Assembly (NCBI RefSeq): GCF_902167145.1
Contig: NC_050102.1
Location: forward strand, 6,014,850 to 6,078,849
From: Zea mays
Taxonomy: Eukaryota; Streptophyta; Magnoliopsida; Poales; Poaceae
Length of the DNA stretch: 64,000 nt
Direction of reading: 5' to 3'
A program made the translations under genes and the position numbers. Of the stretch, positions 53,611 through 64,000 are shown piece by piece; position 1 is the stretch's first letter, and the number at the start of each line of letters is the position of its first letter. The notes under the pieces were generated by a model. The model ran no database searches, had not been told where the DNA came from, and saw only the letters and a list, made by a program, of their open reading frames with translations.

Positions 53611-54133
53611 TGACGCCGTTTCCGCGGGGCCCACACGTCAGAGAGAGCGGGAGGGGGGAACGGCGCCAACGGTCGACTGGCGGGGTGAACCGGCCGTCCG
53701 CGGGGGGGGGGGAGGGGGAGAACCCGGCCGCCGGTGGGCTCGACGGTGATTCGCCGTCGGCGACCCGGTTCTTGGGCAACGGGCAGGCACTCTAGCATGA
53801 GGAGGGGCTAGCGAGCTTAGGGGCGGGCCCAATTTGGCCAGAGGAGGCTAGGAGAGGGCTGACCGTGGGGAGGTGGCGGAGCTCCGTGGCGGGAGTCATC
53901 GCCGGTGAGGTTCGTGCGGGGATTGGGGTAGGGGACTGGCGTCCCAAGCTCGCGGTGGTGTGGTGCAACTGATGAGCCTATCTAATTTCTTGCTGAACCA
54001 ACAGAGGGGGAGGGAAAAGAGGGGAAAGGGCTTACCGGAGGGGAATAAGACGGCGGCGCTAGCGCGATTGCTCGGGTGAGGGGGAAGGTGGGTGGCTGAG
54101 GCCGGTGTGGGGCTAAGAGGTGCTCGGGGCGGC

Positions 54134-54142
54134 CCTTTTATA
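54134..54142 (-). promoter_or_regulatory. TATA box of the gypsy-2 LTR
   Basis: Plus strand CCTTTTATA, so TATAAAAGG on the coding strand, about 690 bp into the LTR within GC-rich DNA. It is conserved with 15192-15200. Confidence 0.65.
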
Positions 54143-54864
54143 GGCGCCCAAGGGGAGGGGAGCGGCAGAGCTGGGCGGACGCCGGTGAGGTTGCACAGCG
54201 CCGGAGTTAATGCCGCACAACGGCAACGACGAGACCGCACGGCGGGCGATGCCGTGCAAGGACGCGGCCGCTGCGGCGAGGACGGGGCGGTGCCAAACTT
54301 TCCTGTGCGGCGAGGGGATGGGGCGAGGAAGAGGACGGTGGTCGGAGGTGACCGCGGTGAAGCCGTACGAGGTGAGGACGACGGGATGGCTGACTGGTGG
54401 GGCCAGCCTGCCAGCGGGAGCGGTCGCGAGCGAGGGCGAGGGGGCGGGGACTAACGAGTGGGGACGGCGCGTCAGCGGTGCGCGGGCGCGAGCGCGCAGT
54501 GGGCCGGAGGTGGGCCGAGGGGGAGGGAGTCGCGAGCGCGAGAGGGGGAAGCGGCCGCGGGCTGGAAACGACCCAGCTAGGGGGGGAAGGGTTTCTCTTT
54601 TTCTTTTTATTTTCCAAATTCTATTTCTATTTTTGCATCCCTTTTTTTGAACAATTAATTAACTAGGTAATCTTAGGTGCCAAAAAAAGAATATAATATA
54701 TTCTAAGTGAGGTGCTTCTAATCAAACAAAGTATATGCATATGATGAGAAGACCTAGGGATAAAATAAATAAGGAAGGGGGGTTAGATTAGGGTTCCAAA
54801 CCTCGGGTTTGAAAATTGGGATGTTACAAACCTACCCCACTTAAAGGAATCTCGCCCTCGAGAT

Positions 54865-57800
54865 TCAGATGGGGCTCGAGAAAAGGTAAGGGTATTCCCT
54901 CCTCAGAGAGTCCTCACTTTCCCAGGTAGCTTCCTCTTCTCCTTCTCTGCTCCACTGAACCTTACAGAGTCTTACTTCTGAGTTGCGGGTCTTTCGGACT
55001 GCTGAGTCAAGAATCTTTATTGGCTTTTCCCGGTACTGGAGATCTTTTTGAATCTGAATTGTCTCTGCCTCGATGTGGTTCTCTGGTACTTGCAGGCACT
55101 TACGGAGCTGGGAGACATGAAACACATTGTGAATATCCGACATAGATTCTGGTAGTTCAAGGCGGTATGCTGCGGGTCCCACTCTACTAATGACGAGATA
55201 GGGGCCGACGAAACGCGGTGCTAGCTTTCCTTTAATTTGGAACCTTTTGACCCCACGCATCGGGGAGACCTTGAGGTATACGAAGTCTCCTTCCTCAAAT
55301 TTGAGTTCTCTCCGTTTGTTGTCTGCATAACTTTTCTGGCGACTCTGAGCTTCAAGTAAACTCTTGCGGATCAGGGCAACCTTCTCTTCGGCCTCTTTAA
55401 CAAAGTTGGGTCCTTCCAGTGTCATTTCCCCTACATTGGACCACATTAGGGGGTCTGGCACTTTCGTCCATACAATGCTTCGAACTGTGACATCTTGATA
55501 CTGGCCTGATGGCTGTTGTTATATGAGAATTTGGCATACGGCAAACTGGACTCCCAATTCCTGTCGAACGTCAACACACAGGCTCTTAGTAAATTTTCGA
55601 GGACCTTGTTGACCCTCTCCGTTTGACCATCTGACTGAGGGTGATAGGTGGTGCTGAAATCTAACTTGGTGCCCATAGCTTGCTGAAGGCTCTTCCAAAA
55701 TTTTGAGGTGAACTGCGTCCCTCTATCTGACACTATCTTCTGAGGAATACCATGGAGCCTGACTATCTCTTTAAGATATATTCGGGAAAGGGTGGCTCCT
55801 TCAAAAGTGGTTTTCACTGGAATGAAGTGGGCCACCTTGGTGAGACGGTCTATTATTACCTAGATAGAGTCATTCCCTTTTTGCGTCCGGGGCAGTTCGG
55901 TTACAAAATACATGCCTATTTCCTCCCACTTCCATTCAGGCACTGGGAGGGGTTGCAGTAGGCCTGGAGGTTTCTAGTGTTCGGCCTTTGTTCGTTGGCA
56001 GGTGTCACACTGGGCCACATACTATGCTATCTCTTTCTTCATCCCTCTCCACCAGTATCTGGCTTTGAGGTCTAGGTACATCTTGGTGGTTCCTGGGTGG
56101 ATGGAGTAGGCTGAGTTGTGGGCTTCATTGAGCAGGACTTCCCGCGCCTCTCCTTTTGGTACACACAGACGGTTCTTGAACCAAAGAACTCCTTGTTCAT
56201 CCGTCCTAAGGTCCGGAAGTTGCTCTTTGCGAGCTTTTTCCATAAGCCTTGTTGTCTCCGTGTCCAGACGTTGAGCCTTGCATATGAGGTCTTCTAGCAT
56301 TGGTTTGACTTCTAGGCTACCGTTGTTTCCCAGACATGCATTTAGCTGAGCTGATTCCTTCCTCCAATCTTCTAAAAAGTTGGTTCCTTTTATCCCGAAG
56401 GGTTTTCGGCTAAGGGCGTCTGCTACCACGTTGGCCTTTCCGGGGTGGTAATGGATCTCGAGGTCATAATCTTTGGTCAGTTCAAGCCATCTTCTTTGAC
56501 AGAGGTTGAGGTCTGGCTGAGTGAAGATATACTTCAGACTCTTGTGATCAGTGAAGATGTGGCATTTGTTCCCAATCAGATAGTGCCTCCATATTTTTAG
56601 GGCGTGCACTATGGCTGCCAATTCCAAGTCGTGGGTGGGGTAATTCTGCTCATGTGGCTTGAGTAAGCGGCATGCATAAGCAATAACTTTCTCATTTTGC
56701 ATTAAGACACACCCTAAGCCTTGCCTTGAAGCATCACAGAAGATGACGAAATCCTGGTGTATATCTGGTAGTGTCAAAACGGGCGCGGTCGTGAGCTTCT
56801 CCTTTATGATCTGGAAACTTTCCTCACACTTTGGGGTCCACACAAACTTATTGTCCTTCTTGAGAAGTTCGGTCATAGGTCTTGCTATGCTGGAGAATCC
56901 CTTGATAAAGCGGCGGTAATACCCTGCCATTCCCAGAAAGCTTCGCATTTCACTAACGTTGGATGGTTGTTTCCATTTTGAAACGGCTTCTACCTTGGAT
57001 GGGTCTACTTCTATCCCTTCCGCAGTCAAGATATGCCCAAGGAAGGCTATCTTTTCTAACCAGAATTCACACTTGCTGAGCTTAGCATAGAGTTGATGTG
57101 CCCTGAGTCTTCCGAGGACGATTCGAAGGTGACGCTCATGGTCCTTGCGATTCTTGGAATATATAAGGACGTCGTCGATGAAGACTATGACAAACTTATC
57201 CAATTCTTCCATGAATACCTTATTCATGAGGTTCATGAAAAAGGCGGGGGCGTTTGTTAGCCCAAACGACATCACTGTGAACTCATATTGTCCGTATCTG
57301 GTGACGAATGCAGTCTTCTGTATATCTGCTTCCCTGATTCTTAGTTGGTGATATCCTGACCTTAGGTCTATCTTGGAGAAATATTTAGCTCCCTGTAGCT
57401 GGTCGAAGAGATCGTTGATCCTAGGGAGTGGGTACTTATTCTTGATTGTAACTTCATTCAAGGACAGGTAATCAATACACATTCTCATAATTCCATCCTT
57501 TTTGGTGACGAAATGGACGGGTGCTCCCTATGGAGACGAACTGGGACGGATGTACCCTTTTTGTTGCAGCTCTGCAATCTGGAGTTTTAATTCTGCTAAC
57601 TCTGTGGGGGCCATGCGGTATGGTCTCTTTGTCATGGGCGCAGTGCCAGGAATGAGATCTATATAGAACTCCACTCCTCTTTCAGGTGGCATTCCAGGCA
57701 ACTCTTCCGGAAATACATCCATGAATTCTTCTATTACGGATATGTTTTCTGCTGCCAGATTAACCATCATTGGATTGTTGGCGGGCAGTTGGGCCTGACA

Positions 57801-58152
57801 GGAAACTGCTTTTCCTTGGCGGTCTGTGAGAAGGACGGTCTTACTTGCGCAACTTATGATGCCCTTGTGCTTAGTTAGCCAATCCATTCCTTGGATCACA
57901 TCAATCCCTTGGGATGGCAAGACGGTTAAGTCTGCCAAGAACACTACCCCCACTTAAAAGAATTCTGACCTAGGAGCATTTGAGCTGGCACAGAAGGTCT
58001 GACCCCGGGGTTCGGGTGACCAAAGGGATTTCTAGGGGTGTATAGGGGATGCCATGTTTTTCCACAAAACTAGTGGCTATAAATGAACGGGATGCTCCTA
58101 AATCAAAAAGTACAGTAGTGGGAGTAAATTCAACAAGGAACTCACCGAGCAC
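54865..58152 (-). pseudogene. gypsy-2 pol: protease, RT, RNase H, integrase, chromodomain-like tail
   Basis: From 58152 leftwards: protease with VLFDLGASRSFI (normally DSGA; the Ser is replaced by Leu), then after a frameshift near 57960 GVVFLADLTVLPSQGIDVI and the RT. RT has [25 protein letters not shown] and the intact loop [11 protein letters not shown]. RNase H has [24 protein letters not shown] and [14 protein letters not shown]. The integrase has the zinc finger ([21 protein letters not shown], then CDTCQ), the core (VSDRGTQFTSKFW, YHPQSDGQTERVNKVLENLL) and the tail (LAPRFVGPYLVISRVGP, VQWSREGEEEATWE). Stops, all TAG, at 57528-57530, 56022-56024, 55974-55976 and 55860-55862; one more frameshift near 55455. 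The whole length is otherwise present. Confidence 0.92.
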
Positions 58153-58159
58153 TACTCCC

Positions 58160-59304
58160 GGAGCTTGCTGGGCCTCTTGAGCGTCGACGTGGTTAACTCG
58201 TGCTCTGCCCTGGTACTGGGTCTTGCTCTACTGACTGTTGGAGGGGAGTGCCTTGGAGGCAGGTGCCGAGGTAATCTTGGGGCCATTCACCGAGTTGGAG
58301 TAGGTAGGTCCGGGTGCCTTCAACTGGGGGCAGTTATTCTTGAAGTGACTGGGGTCTCCGCAGTGCCAACAGGCATTTGCTGGCGGTTGGTTGCTTGCAA
58401 CCGAGGGGGCCTGAAAGGAACTCTGACTCTGCTGACTGTAACGTGACGGAGTGGGTCCAGCTGGTCTATTGAAGCTTGGTCCCTTGGGTGGAAGCCCAAA
58501 GGATCGAGCTCTCTAGTGACGGTCTTGCTGCTGAGCTCAGAGAACTTGGAATTTCCTCTTGAGGTGCCCTTTTTCTTCCTCTTTTGCCCTTTCCACTTGT
58601 ATGGCTTTGTTGAAGAGGTGCGAGAAGTTGAGGAAGTCTTGGCTGGCGAGGATGGTCTTGAGTTCTGGTCTTAGCCCTTTTAGAAAACGGGTCATCTTCT
58701 TAGTTTCGGTGCTGACATCGTCAGGCGCGTAACGAGCCAACTCTGTGAATTTGTGCACATACTCACTGACAGATCTTCCACCTTGAGTTAGTTCTCGGAA
58801 TTCATCTTCCTTGAGTTGAACGATCCCCTCGGGTATATGGTGCTCACGGAAAGCAGTATCAAATTCTGCCCAGGTAGCGTCCCTGACGGCCGCGCTGAAG
58901 GTATCCCACCATGCTAGGGCCATCCCAGAAAGTTGATGAGCAGCCAATTGAACACGCTAATTTTCGGGGCATCCGATGGCTTCCAGTTTCCTCTTGATCG
59001 TGCGCAGCCAGTCGTCGGCATCGAGGGGATTGCTGGATCCAGCGAACGTGGGAGGCTTGGGTCTCAGAAATTCTCCCATCCTGTCCTGTGGTCTTCCACC
59101 ACCTGGGCGCTGGTTCTCCAGACTTCTAGTGAGGACTTCAATGAGTCATGTTTGATTGGCTAGAACTTGGGCCAAATCTAGTGGTAGTTCCGGAGGTGCG
59201 GGGAGGTGGGTCTCACTCCCTTCTCCTCCAGCTTCTCCTTCTGCTCCTAGGGGAAACCCTGCTCCAATCCCAGAGGTGGTAGGCGTGGTTTTATCCGAAG
59301 CCAT
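58160..59304 (-). pseudogene. gypsy-2 gag
   Basis: Starts with MASDKTTPTTSG at 59304. One reading frame is kept through to a CCHC zinc knuckle CWHCGDPSHFKNNC (about 58373-58332). The central gag domain (ALAWWDTFSAAV, WAEFDTAFREHHIPEG, MTRFLKGLRPELKTIL) lies at 58947-58550. In-frame stops: one after LAQVLANQT (59146), TAG at 58957-58959, one at 58537 and TAG at 58513-58515. Gag would bind and package element RNA. This copy cannot give a full protein. Confidence 0.9.
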
Positions 59305-59407
59305 CTGCCAGGGGAAAAGAGTTACTACCATGCACATGCCAATTTTTTTAACAAGTTACTTTATTCATTACACAAGTTCATTACAGCATACAACTATCAT
59401 AAGTTTA

Positions 59408-59979
59408 TTACACACGAGTGCTATCTAGGGTACTCCCGAACTCCTTTTCTAAAGTGTCCCCAAATTCCTTGAGAAGGTCATCAAGGCTGGCTAGGGACAT
59501 TTCCTCAGTGTCGGACGAGTTCCCTATTCTGGTAGGGGGTAGGGCTGGAGGGGCTTCTTCCTTCTGCTCAGTCTGGCATCCTTGGCTTCTGGTCTTCTTG
59601 TGGATTTTTCTTGCGGGGGCGAGCTTCTTTAGCTTCTTGTCGTAATCCATCTTCAGAGTGCGGTAGGCCTCATGGGTGTTGGTTTCCTCGCCTTTCGCTA
59701 TCTCGAGACTCTCTTGAAGGGACGCTTTTTCCCTTGTAAGCTCCCTGACTTGTTGCTCCAGGCTTTCCTCCCGGGAGTTTAGGTGAGTGCAGTGGGAGGC
59801 AAGGTCATCATATTGGTTATCGAGAGTGTGGAGGTATCCAGCCATGTAGACGATGGTGGGGTCATCCTCGGTAGGGTCTCTCCCTGACAGGGCCTAAAGT
59901 CTTTTCCTCCAGGCGGGGGCATTTTTGTTGCTGGGTGGAAAGTAGCGAAGGGGGTTTCAAAGATTACTCTGCTGTAGTT
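59408..59979 (-). CDS. Pre-gag coiled-coil frame of gypsy-2 (N-terminus cut off)
   Basis: A minus-strand frame of 145 codons (59845-59408) precedes gag. It begins in the context DDPTIVYMAGYLHTLDNQYDDLASHC and contains a heptad-like charged stretch (SREESLEQQVRELTREKASLQ), a Lys-rich part, a Pro-rich part and an acidic end (EEMSLASLDDLLKEFG). Upstream the same frame continues through a TAG (59894-59896) to WRKRL and LRYFPPSNKNAPAW, near the copia-2 insertion, so the protein was longer. It resembles no gag or pol domain. It may be an additional protein of this family or part of a longer leader frame. Confidence 0.55.
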
Positions 59980-61226
59980 GAGAGCACCTAGAGGGGGGGT
60001 GAATAGGTGATCCTATAAAACTTAAACTTATAGCCACAAAAACTTGTTAAGTGTTAGCACAATAATTGCCAAGTGGCTATAAAGGAGTCTCAACAACACA
60101 ATACCACAAGAGATCAATCACAGAGATGACACAGTGGATTATCCCGTGGTTCGGCCAAGACCAACGCTTGCCTACTCCACGTTGTGGCGTCCCAACGAAC
60201 GAGGGTTGCAATCAACCCCTCTCAAGCGGTCCAAAGACCCACTTGAATACCACGGTGTTTTGCTTGCTTTTTCTCAATCCCGTTTGCGAGGAATCTCCAC
60301 AACTTGGAGCCTCTCGCCCTTACAATTGAAGTTCACAAAGAAACACAGAGCAAGGGGGGAATGAGCAACGCACACAAGACTTCAAAAGATCAGAGCAACA
60401 ATACGCACACAAGTAGCAACAAGAGCTCGCAACACAACTCAAAGAGTTCACAACTCCACAAGAGCTCTATATGCTATCACAATGAAACGAATGCGCGAGA
60501 TCGATGTCTTGGTGCTTAGGAATGTTGTAGGAATGCTTGGTGTACTCCTCCATGCGCCTAGGGGTCCCTTTTATAGCCCCAAGGCAGCTAGGAGCCGTTG
60601 AGAACAAATCTGGAAGGCCATCCTTGCCTTCTGTCGTCGGGCGCACCGGACAGTCCGGTGCACACCGGACACTGTCCGGTGCCCGATTTCCTTCCTTAAA
60701 CAGCGCAGTCGACGTTGCAGATCTGGGAGCCGTTGGCGCACCGGACATGTCCGGTGCACACCGGACAGTCCGGTGCCCCCTTCCGACCGTTGGCTCGGCC
60801 ACGTGTCGCGCGCGGATTCCGCGGCCGACCGTTGGCCCGACCGACGTTGGCTCACCGGACAGTCCGGTGCACACCGGACAGTCCGGTGAATTTTAGCCGT
60901 ACGCCGTCGGCAAATTCCCGAGAGCGGCCTCTTCGCCCGAGGCAGCCTGGCGCACCGGACACTGTCCGGTGCACCACCGGACAGTCCGGTGCCCCAGACC
61001 GAAACAGCCTTTTGGCTGTACACAACCAACTCTTCTCTTCTTTCTGTTTCTAACACTTAGACAAGTATATTAGTACACAAAACCAATGTATTAAGGCTTA
61101 GAAACATACCTTTACTTTTGATTTGCAACTTGTCCATCCATGGGCATAGATTTACATTTAAGCACTTGTGTTGGCACTCAATCACCAAAATACTTAGAAA
61201 TGGCCCAAGGGCACATTTCCCTTTCA
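59980..61226 (-). repeat. 3' LTR of copia-2 with palindrome array
   Basis: Starts TGAGAGCACCTAGAGG and ends CATTTCCCTTTCA. It is more diverged from the two copia-1 LTRs than those are from each other (for example around 60070-60130 and 60360-60530). The CACCGGACAGTCCGGTG array lies at about 60643-60992. Confidence 0.93.
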
Positions 61227-62012
61227 ATCTCCCCCTTTTTGGTGATTTATGCCAACACAACATAAAGCAACTAGAACAAGTGCAAAATCACTTCAAATAA
61301 AACTTAAATTCATTTTGATTCGATTTGGCATATATGGATCATCCTTTGCCACCACTTGGTTTGTTTTTGCAAATCAAACTCAAATCTCTATCTCTAAGTC
61401 AAACACACATGTTGAAGCATAAAGAGAGTCATTCCAAAAGAGATTGATCAAAGATTTCAAAAACTCCCCCTTTTTCCCATAATCAACATTTCTCCCCACA
61501 AGAAACCAACTTTTGATAAAAGAGACAATACAAGAGTTTTGACAAACCAAAAGCTCTATTCTACTATTTTCAAAATTTCTCAAGTGGTAGCTGATCCATT
61601 TATTGCTTTGGCCTTTATTTTCTCCCCCTTTGGCATCAAGCACCAAAACGGGATCAACTTTGGCCCTTTAACCCCATTGCCTCACCAAAATCTTCAATAA
61701 GAATACAAAGGCAATAAGAGTACGTGAGATGGACTTGGAATAAGTTACCCTCTCATCGGAGTGCAGTGGAAGTCTTTCATGGTCCAAGTCCACCTTTTCC
61801 CTTTCAATTCTCCTTCGAGACTAAATCAAGCAAACTCAAGCATATGGTTAGTCTCAAAGGGTCAAGTTGTAACACATCTCTCCCTAAGCATGTGCATCAC
61901 TTTGCAACGGACTTGTGAGGTCCAGGGAGTGTTTGTACAACTTGAGCACCACAATAAGCAACAAAATGCAGAATGAACATGATCAAAGGCAGAATCACAT
62001 GTATGCTACGAT
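61227..62012 (-). other. copia-2 3' non-coding region
   Basis: Homologous to 19560-20345, with repeated CTCCCCCTTT motifs. No gene. Confidence 0.75.
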
Positions 62013-64000
62013 TCAATCCAAGTTCCGCGAATCTAAGACATTTAGCTCACTACGCAGCCTGCAAAAGGTCTTCTCATCTAGAGGCTTGGTAAAGATATCG
62101 GCTAGCTGGTTCTCGGTGCTAACATGAAACACTTCGATATCTCCCTTTTGCTGGTGGTCTCTCAAAAAGTGATGTCGGATGTCTATGTGTTTTGTGCGGC
62201 TGTGCTCAACAGGATTTTCCGCCATGCGGATAGCACTCTCATTATCACATAGGAGTGGGACTTTGCTCAGATTGTAGCCAAAGTCCCGGAGGGTTTGCCT
62301 CATCCAAAGTAGTTGCGCGCAACACTGTCCTGCGGCAACGTACTCGGCCTCAGCGGTGGATAGGGCAACGGAAGTTTGTTTCTTAGAGTTCCACGACACC
62401 AGGGACCTTCCTAAGAATTGGCACGTCCCTGATGTACTCTTCCTATCGACCTTACATCCAGCATAGTCGGAGTCTGAATATCCAATCAAGTCAAAGGTAG
62501 ACCTCTTTGGATACCAGAGCCCGAAGCAAGGCGTAGCAACCAAATATCTAAGAATTCGCTTCACCGCCACTAAGTGACACTCCTTAGGATCGGATTGAAA
62601 TCTAGCACACATGCATACGCTAAGCATAATATCCGGTCTACTAGCACACAAATAAAGTAAAGACCATATCATTGACCGGTATGCTTTTTGATCAACGGAC
62701 TTACCTCCTTTGTTGAGGTCGGTGTGTCCGTCGGTTCCCATCGGAGTCTTTGCGGGCTTGGCGTCCTTCATCCCAAACCGCTTCAGCAGATCTTGCGTGT
62801 ACTTTGTTTGAGAGATGAAGGTGCCGTCCTTGAGTTGCTTCACTTGGAACCCAAGGAAGTAGTTCAACTCGCCCATCATTGACATCTCGAATTTCTGCGT
62901 CATCACCCTGCTAAACTCTTCACAAGACTTTTTATTAGTAGAACCAAATATTATGTCATCGACATAAATTTGGCACACAAACAAATCACCATCACATGTC
63001 TTTGTAAAAAGAGTTGGATCGGCTTTCCCAACCTTGAAAGCATTAACAATTAGAAAGTTTCTAAGGCATTCATACCATGCTCTTGGGGCTTGCTTAAGTC
63101 CATAGAGCGCCTTAGAGAGCTTACACACATGGTCGGGGTACCGTTCATCCTCGAAGCCAGGGGGTTGCTCCACGTACACCTCCTCCTTGATTGGCCCGTT
63201 GAGGAAAGCGCTCTTCACATCCATTTGGTACAACCTGAAAGAATGATGAGCGGCATATGCTAGCAAGATACGAATTGATTCTAGCCTAGCCACAGAAGCA
63301 AAAGTCTCCTCGAAATCCAAACCTGCGACTTGGGCATAACCTTTTGCCACAAGTCGAGCCTTGTTTCTCGTCACCACCCCGTGCTCGTCCTGTTTGTTGC
63401 GGAACACCCACTTGGTTCCCACAACATTTTGCTTAGGACGAGGCACCAGCGTCCAAACTTCATTTCTTTTGAAGTTGTTGAGCTCCTCTTGCATGGCCAA
63501 CACCCAGTCCGGATCTAGCAAGGCCTCTTCTACCCTGAAAGGCTCAATAGAAGAGACAAAGGAGTAATGTTCACAAAAATTAACTAATCGAGACCGAGTA
63601 GTTACTCCCTTGCTAATGTCACCCAGAATTTGGTCGACGGGATGATCCCTTTGAATCATCGCTCGAACTTGGGTTGGAGGTGCCGGTTCCGCTTCTTCCT
63701 CCATCACATGATCATCTTGTGCTCCCCCTTGATCACACGCCTCCTGTTGATGAACCTGTTCATCGTCTTGAGTTGGGGGTTGCACCATAGTTGAGGAAGA
63801 AGGTTGATCTTGCTCCAAGTGTTCCTGTGGTCGCACATCACCAATCGCCATGGTGCGCATAGCGGCCGTTGGAACATCTTCTTCATCTACATCATAAAGA
63901 TCAACAACTTGCTCTCTTGGAGAGCCATTAGTCTCATCAAATACAACGTCGCTAGAGACTTCAACCAAACCCGATGATTTGTTGAAGACTCTATACGCCT
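62013..64000 (-). CDS. copia-2 pol, C-terminal part: reverse transcriptase and RNase H (partial)
   Basis: An open frame of more than 660 codons reaches the window edge without a stop. It contains the region before RT ([21 protein letters not shown]-like [13 protein letters not shown]), RT with [11 protein letters not shown] and the intact loop [11 protein letters not shown], and RNase H with [22 protein letters not shown] and [12 protein letters not shown]. It ends at [10 protein letters not shown], as in copia-1. Since the active-site Tyr is kept and no stop is seen, this part is better preserved than copia-1, although ASVARLE replaces APVARLE in the palm region. Protease and integrase are outside the window. 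Confidence 0.93.
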   Translation of the reverse strand, partial: AYRVFNKSSGLVEVSSDVVFDETNGSPREQVVDLYDVDEEDVPTAAMRTMAIGDVRPQEHLEQDQPSSSTMVQPPTQDDEQVHQQEACDQGGAQDDHVMEEEAEPAPPTQVRAMIQRDHPVDQILGDISKGVTTRSRLVNFCEHYSFVSSIEPFRVEEALLDPDWVLAMQEELNNFKRNEVWTLVPRPKQNVVGTKWVFRNKQDEHGVVTRNKARLVAKGYAQVAGLDFEETFASVARLESIRILLAYAAHHSFRLYQMDVKSAFLNGPIKEEVYVEQPPGFEDERYPDHVCKLSKALYGLKQAPRAWYECLRNFLIVNAFKVGKADPTLFTKTCDGDLFVCQIYVDDIIFGSTNKKSCEEFSRVMTQKFEMSMMGELNYFLGFQVKQLKDGTFISQTKYTQDLLKRFGMKDAKPAKTPMGTDGHTDLNKGGKSVDQKAYRSMIWSLLYLCASRPDIMLSVCMCARFQSDPKECHLVAVKRILRYLVATPCFGLWYPKRSTFDLIGYSDSDYAGCKVDRKSTSGTCQFLGRSLVSWNSKKQTSVALSTAEAEYVAAGQCCAQLLWMRQTLRDFGYNLSKVPLLCDNESAIRMAENPVEHSRTKHIDIRHHFLRDHQQKGDIEVFHVSTENQLADIFTKPLDEKTFCRLRSELNVLDSRNLD

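Larger units (their letters stand above)
51980..54828 (-). repeat. 3' LTR of gypsy-2 (2.85 kb)
   Basis: Shares start, TATA region and blocks A (53130-53320) and B (52065-53130) with the LTR at 14484. Here A-B is single, which shows that the double A-B there is a duplication. Two long G runs lie in the GC-rich part (53587-53610 and 53702-53711). Frames over this stretch are not conserved. Confidence 0.85.
51980..59979 (-). mobile_element. gypsy-2: chromovirus-type Ty3/gypsy retrotransposon, 3' part
   Basis: The coding strand is minus. The 3' LTR is 51980-54828, with coding-strand start TGTAACATCCC and end GGGACGCTTCA. The polypurine tract AAGTGGGGTAGGTT (54829-54842) is next to it. Pol spans 54865-58152, gag 58160-59304, and a pre-gag frame 59408-59979. 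The 5' part is cut off by copia-2 at 59980 and should resume beyond the window. The putative target sequence on this side is GTGAT (51975-51979). The integrase C-terminus carries a chromodomain-like tail. The LTR is related to the one at 14484-40502. Confidence 0.88.
59980..64000 (-). mobile_element. copia-2: second Opie/Ji-like retrotransposon, 3' part
   Basis: It has a 3' LTR at 59980-61226, a polypurine tract at 61227-61245, a non-coding region to 62012 and pol up to the window edge, all on the minus strand. It is closely related to copia-1 along its whole length, with small differences. The target sequence on this side is GTAGT (59975-59979). The 5' LTR is outside. Confidence 0.95.

Overview
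This is plant nuclear DNA, almost certainly from a large grass genome of the maize (Zea) type. The evidence is Opie/Ji-like copia and Huck-like gypsy long terminal repeats (LTRs), CACTA DNA transposons with TTTGCCGAGTG-type subterminal repeats, Stowaway and other miniature inverted-repeat elements (MITEs), spliceosomal introns and no bacterial gene organisation. I see no intact host gene. Nearly the whole window is transposable elements inserted into one another. The only possible host coding remnant is a short minus-strand fragment next to a retrotransposon insertion at 51975.

Left flank (1-8135). The window opens inside an autonomous CACTA transposon (CACTA-1, ends at 3360) with the last codons of its TNP2-like transposase and a complete seven-exon TNPA-like gene. 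CACTA-1 lies against or inside the 3' end of a second CACTA element (3361-4430). AT-rich DNA with several MITEs follows (4434-8082).

Central nest (8083-43735). A long-terminal-inverted-repeat (TIR) DNA element was hit by a Ty3/gypsy element (gypsy-1, 8136-43277, target duplication CGGAG/CAGAG). Gypsy-1 contains (i) a palindromic MITE split by a 3.8 kb solo LTR (9032-12836, target duplication GCACA) and (ii) a chromovirus-type LTR (14484-40502) with an internal tandem duplication. That LTR was hit by a Huck-like gypsy (16141-37930, target duplication GGATG), which was hit by an Opie/Ji-like copia element (copia-1, 18316-27244, target duplication GTGCC). This makes about five nested layers. The Huck-like element carries the gag-protease-RT frame on the minus strand and a separate antisense, intron-containing gene on the plus strand.

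Right part (43736-64000). A second CACTA (CACTA-2, 43824-50213, target duplication ATT) carries a decayed TNP2-like gene fused by deletion to TNPA 3' exons. In its 3' subterminal region sits a small unrelated element with CACAA termini, a 3-bp target duplication and arrays of a TTATTTTCGGCGG motif. After a stretch of low-complexity DNA comes gypsy-2 on the minus strand (3' LTR 51980-54828, pol and gag to 59304, a pre-gag coiled-coil frame). It was split at 59980 by a second Opie/Ji-like element (copia-2) that runs off the window.

The working parts are transposition machineries: TNP2/TNPA for CACTA excision; gag, protease, integrase, reverse transcriptase and RNase H for the retroelements. Most are broken by stop codons, frameshifts or deletions. 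The TNPA-like gene of CACTA-1 is the only complete reading frame I could assemble. Family names rest on recognition of sequence style, not on a database search.
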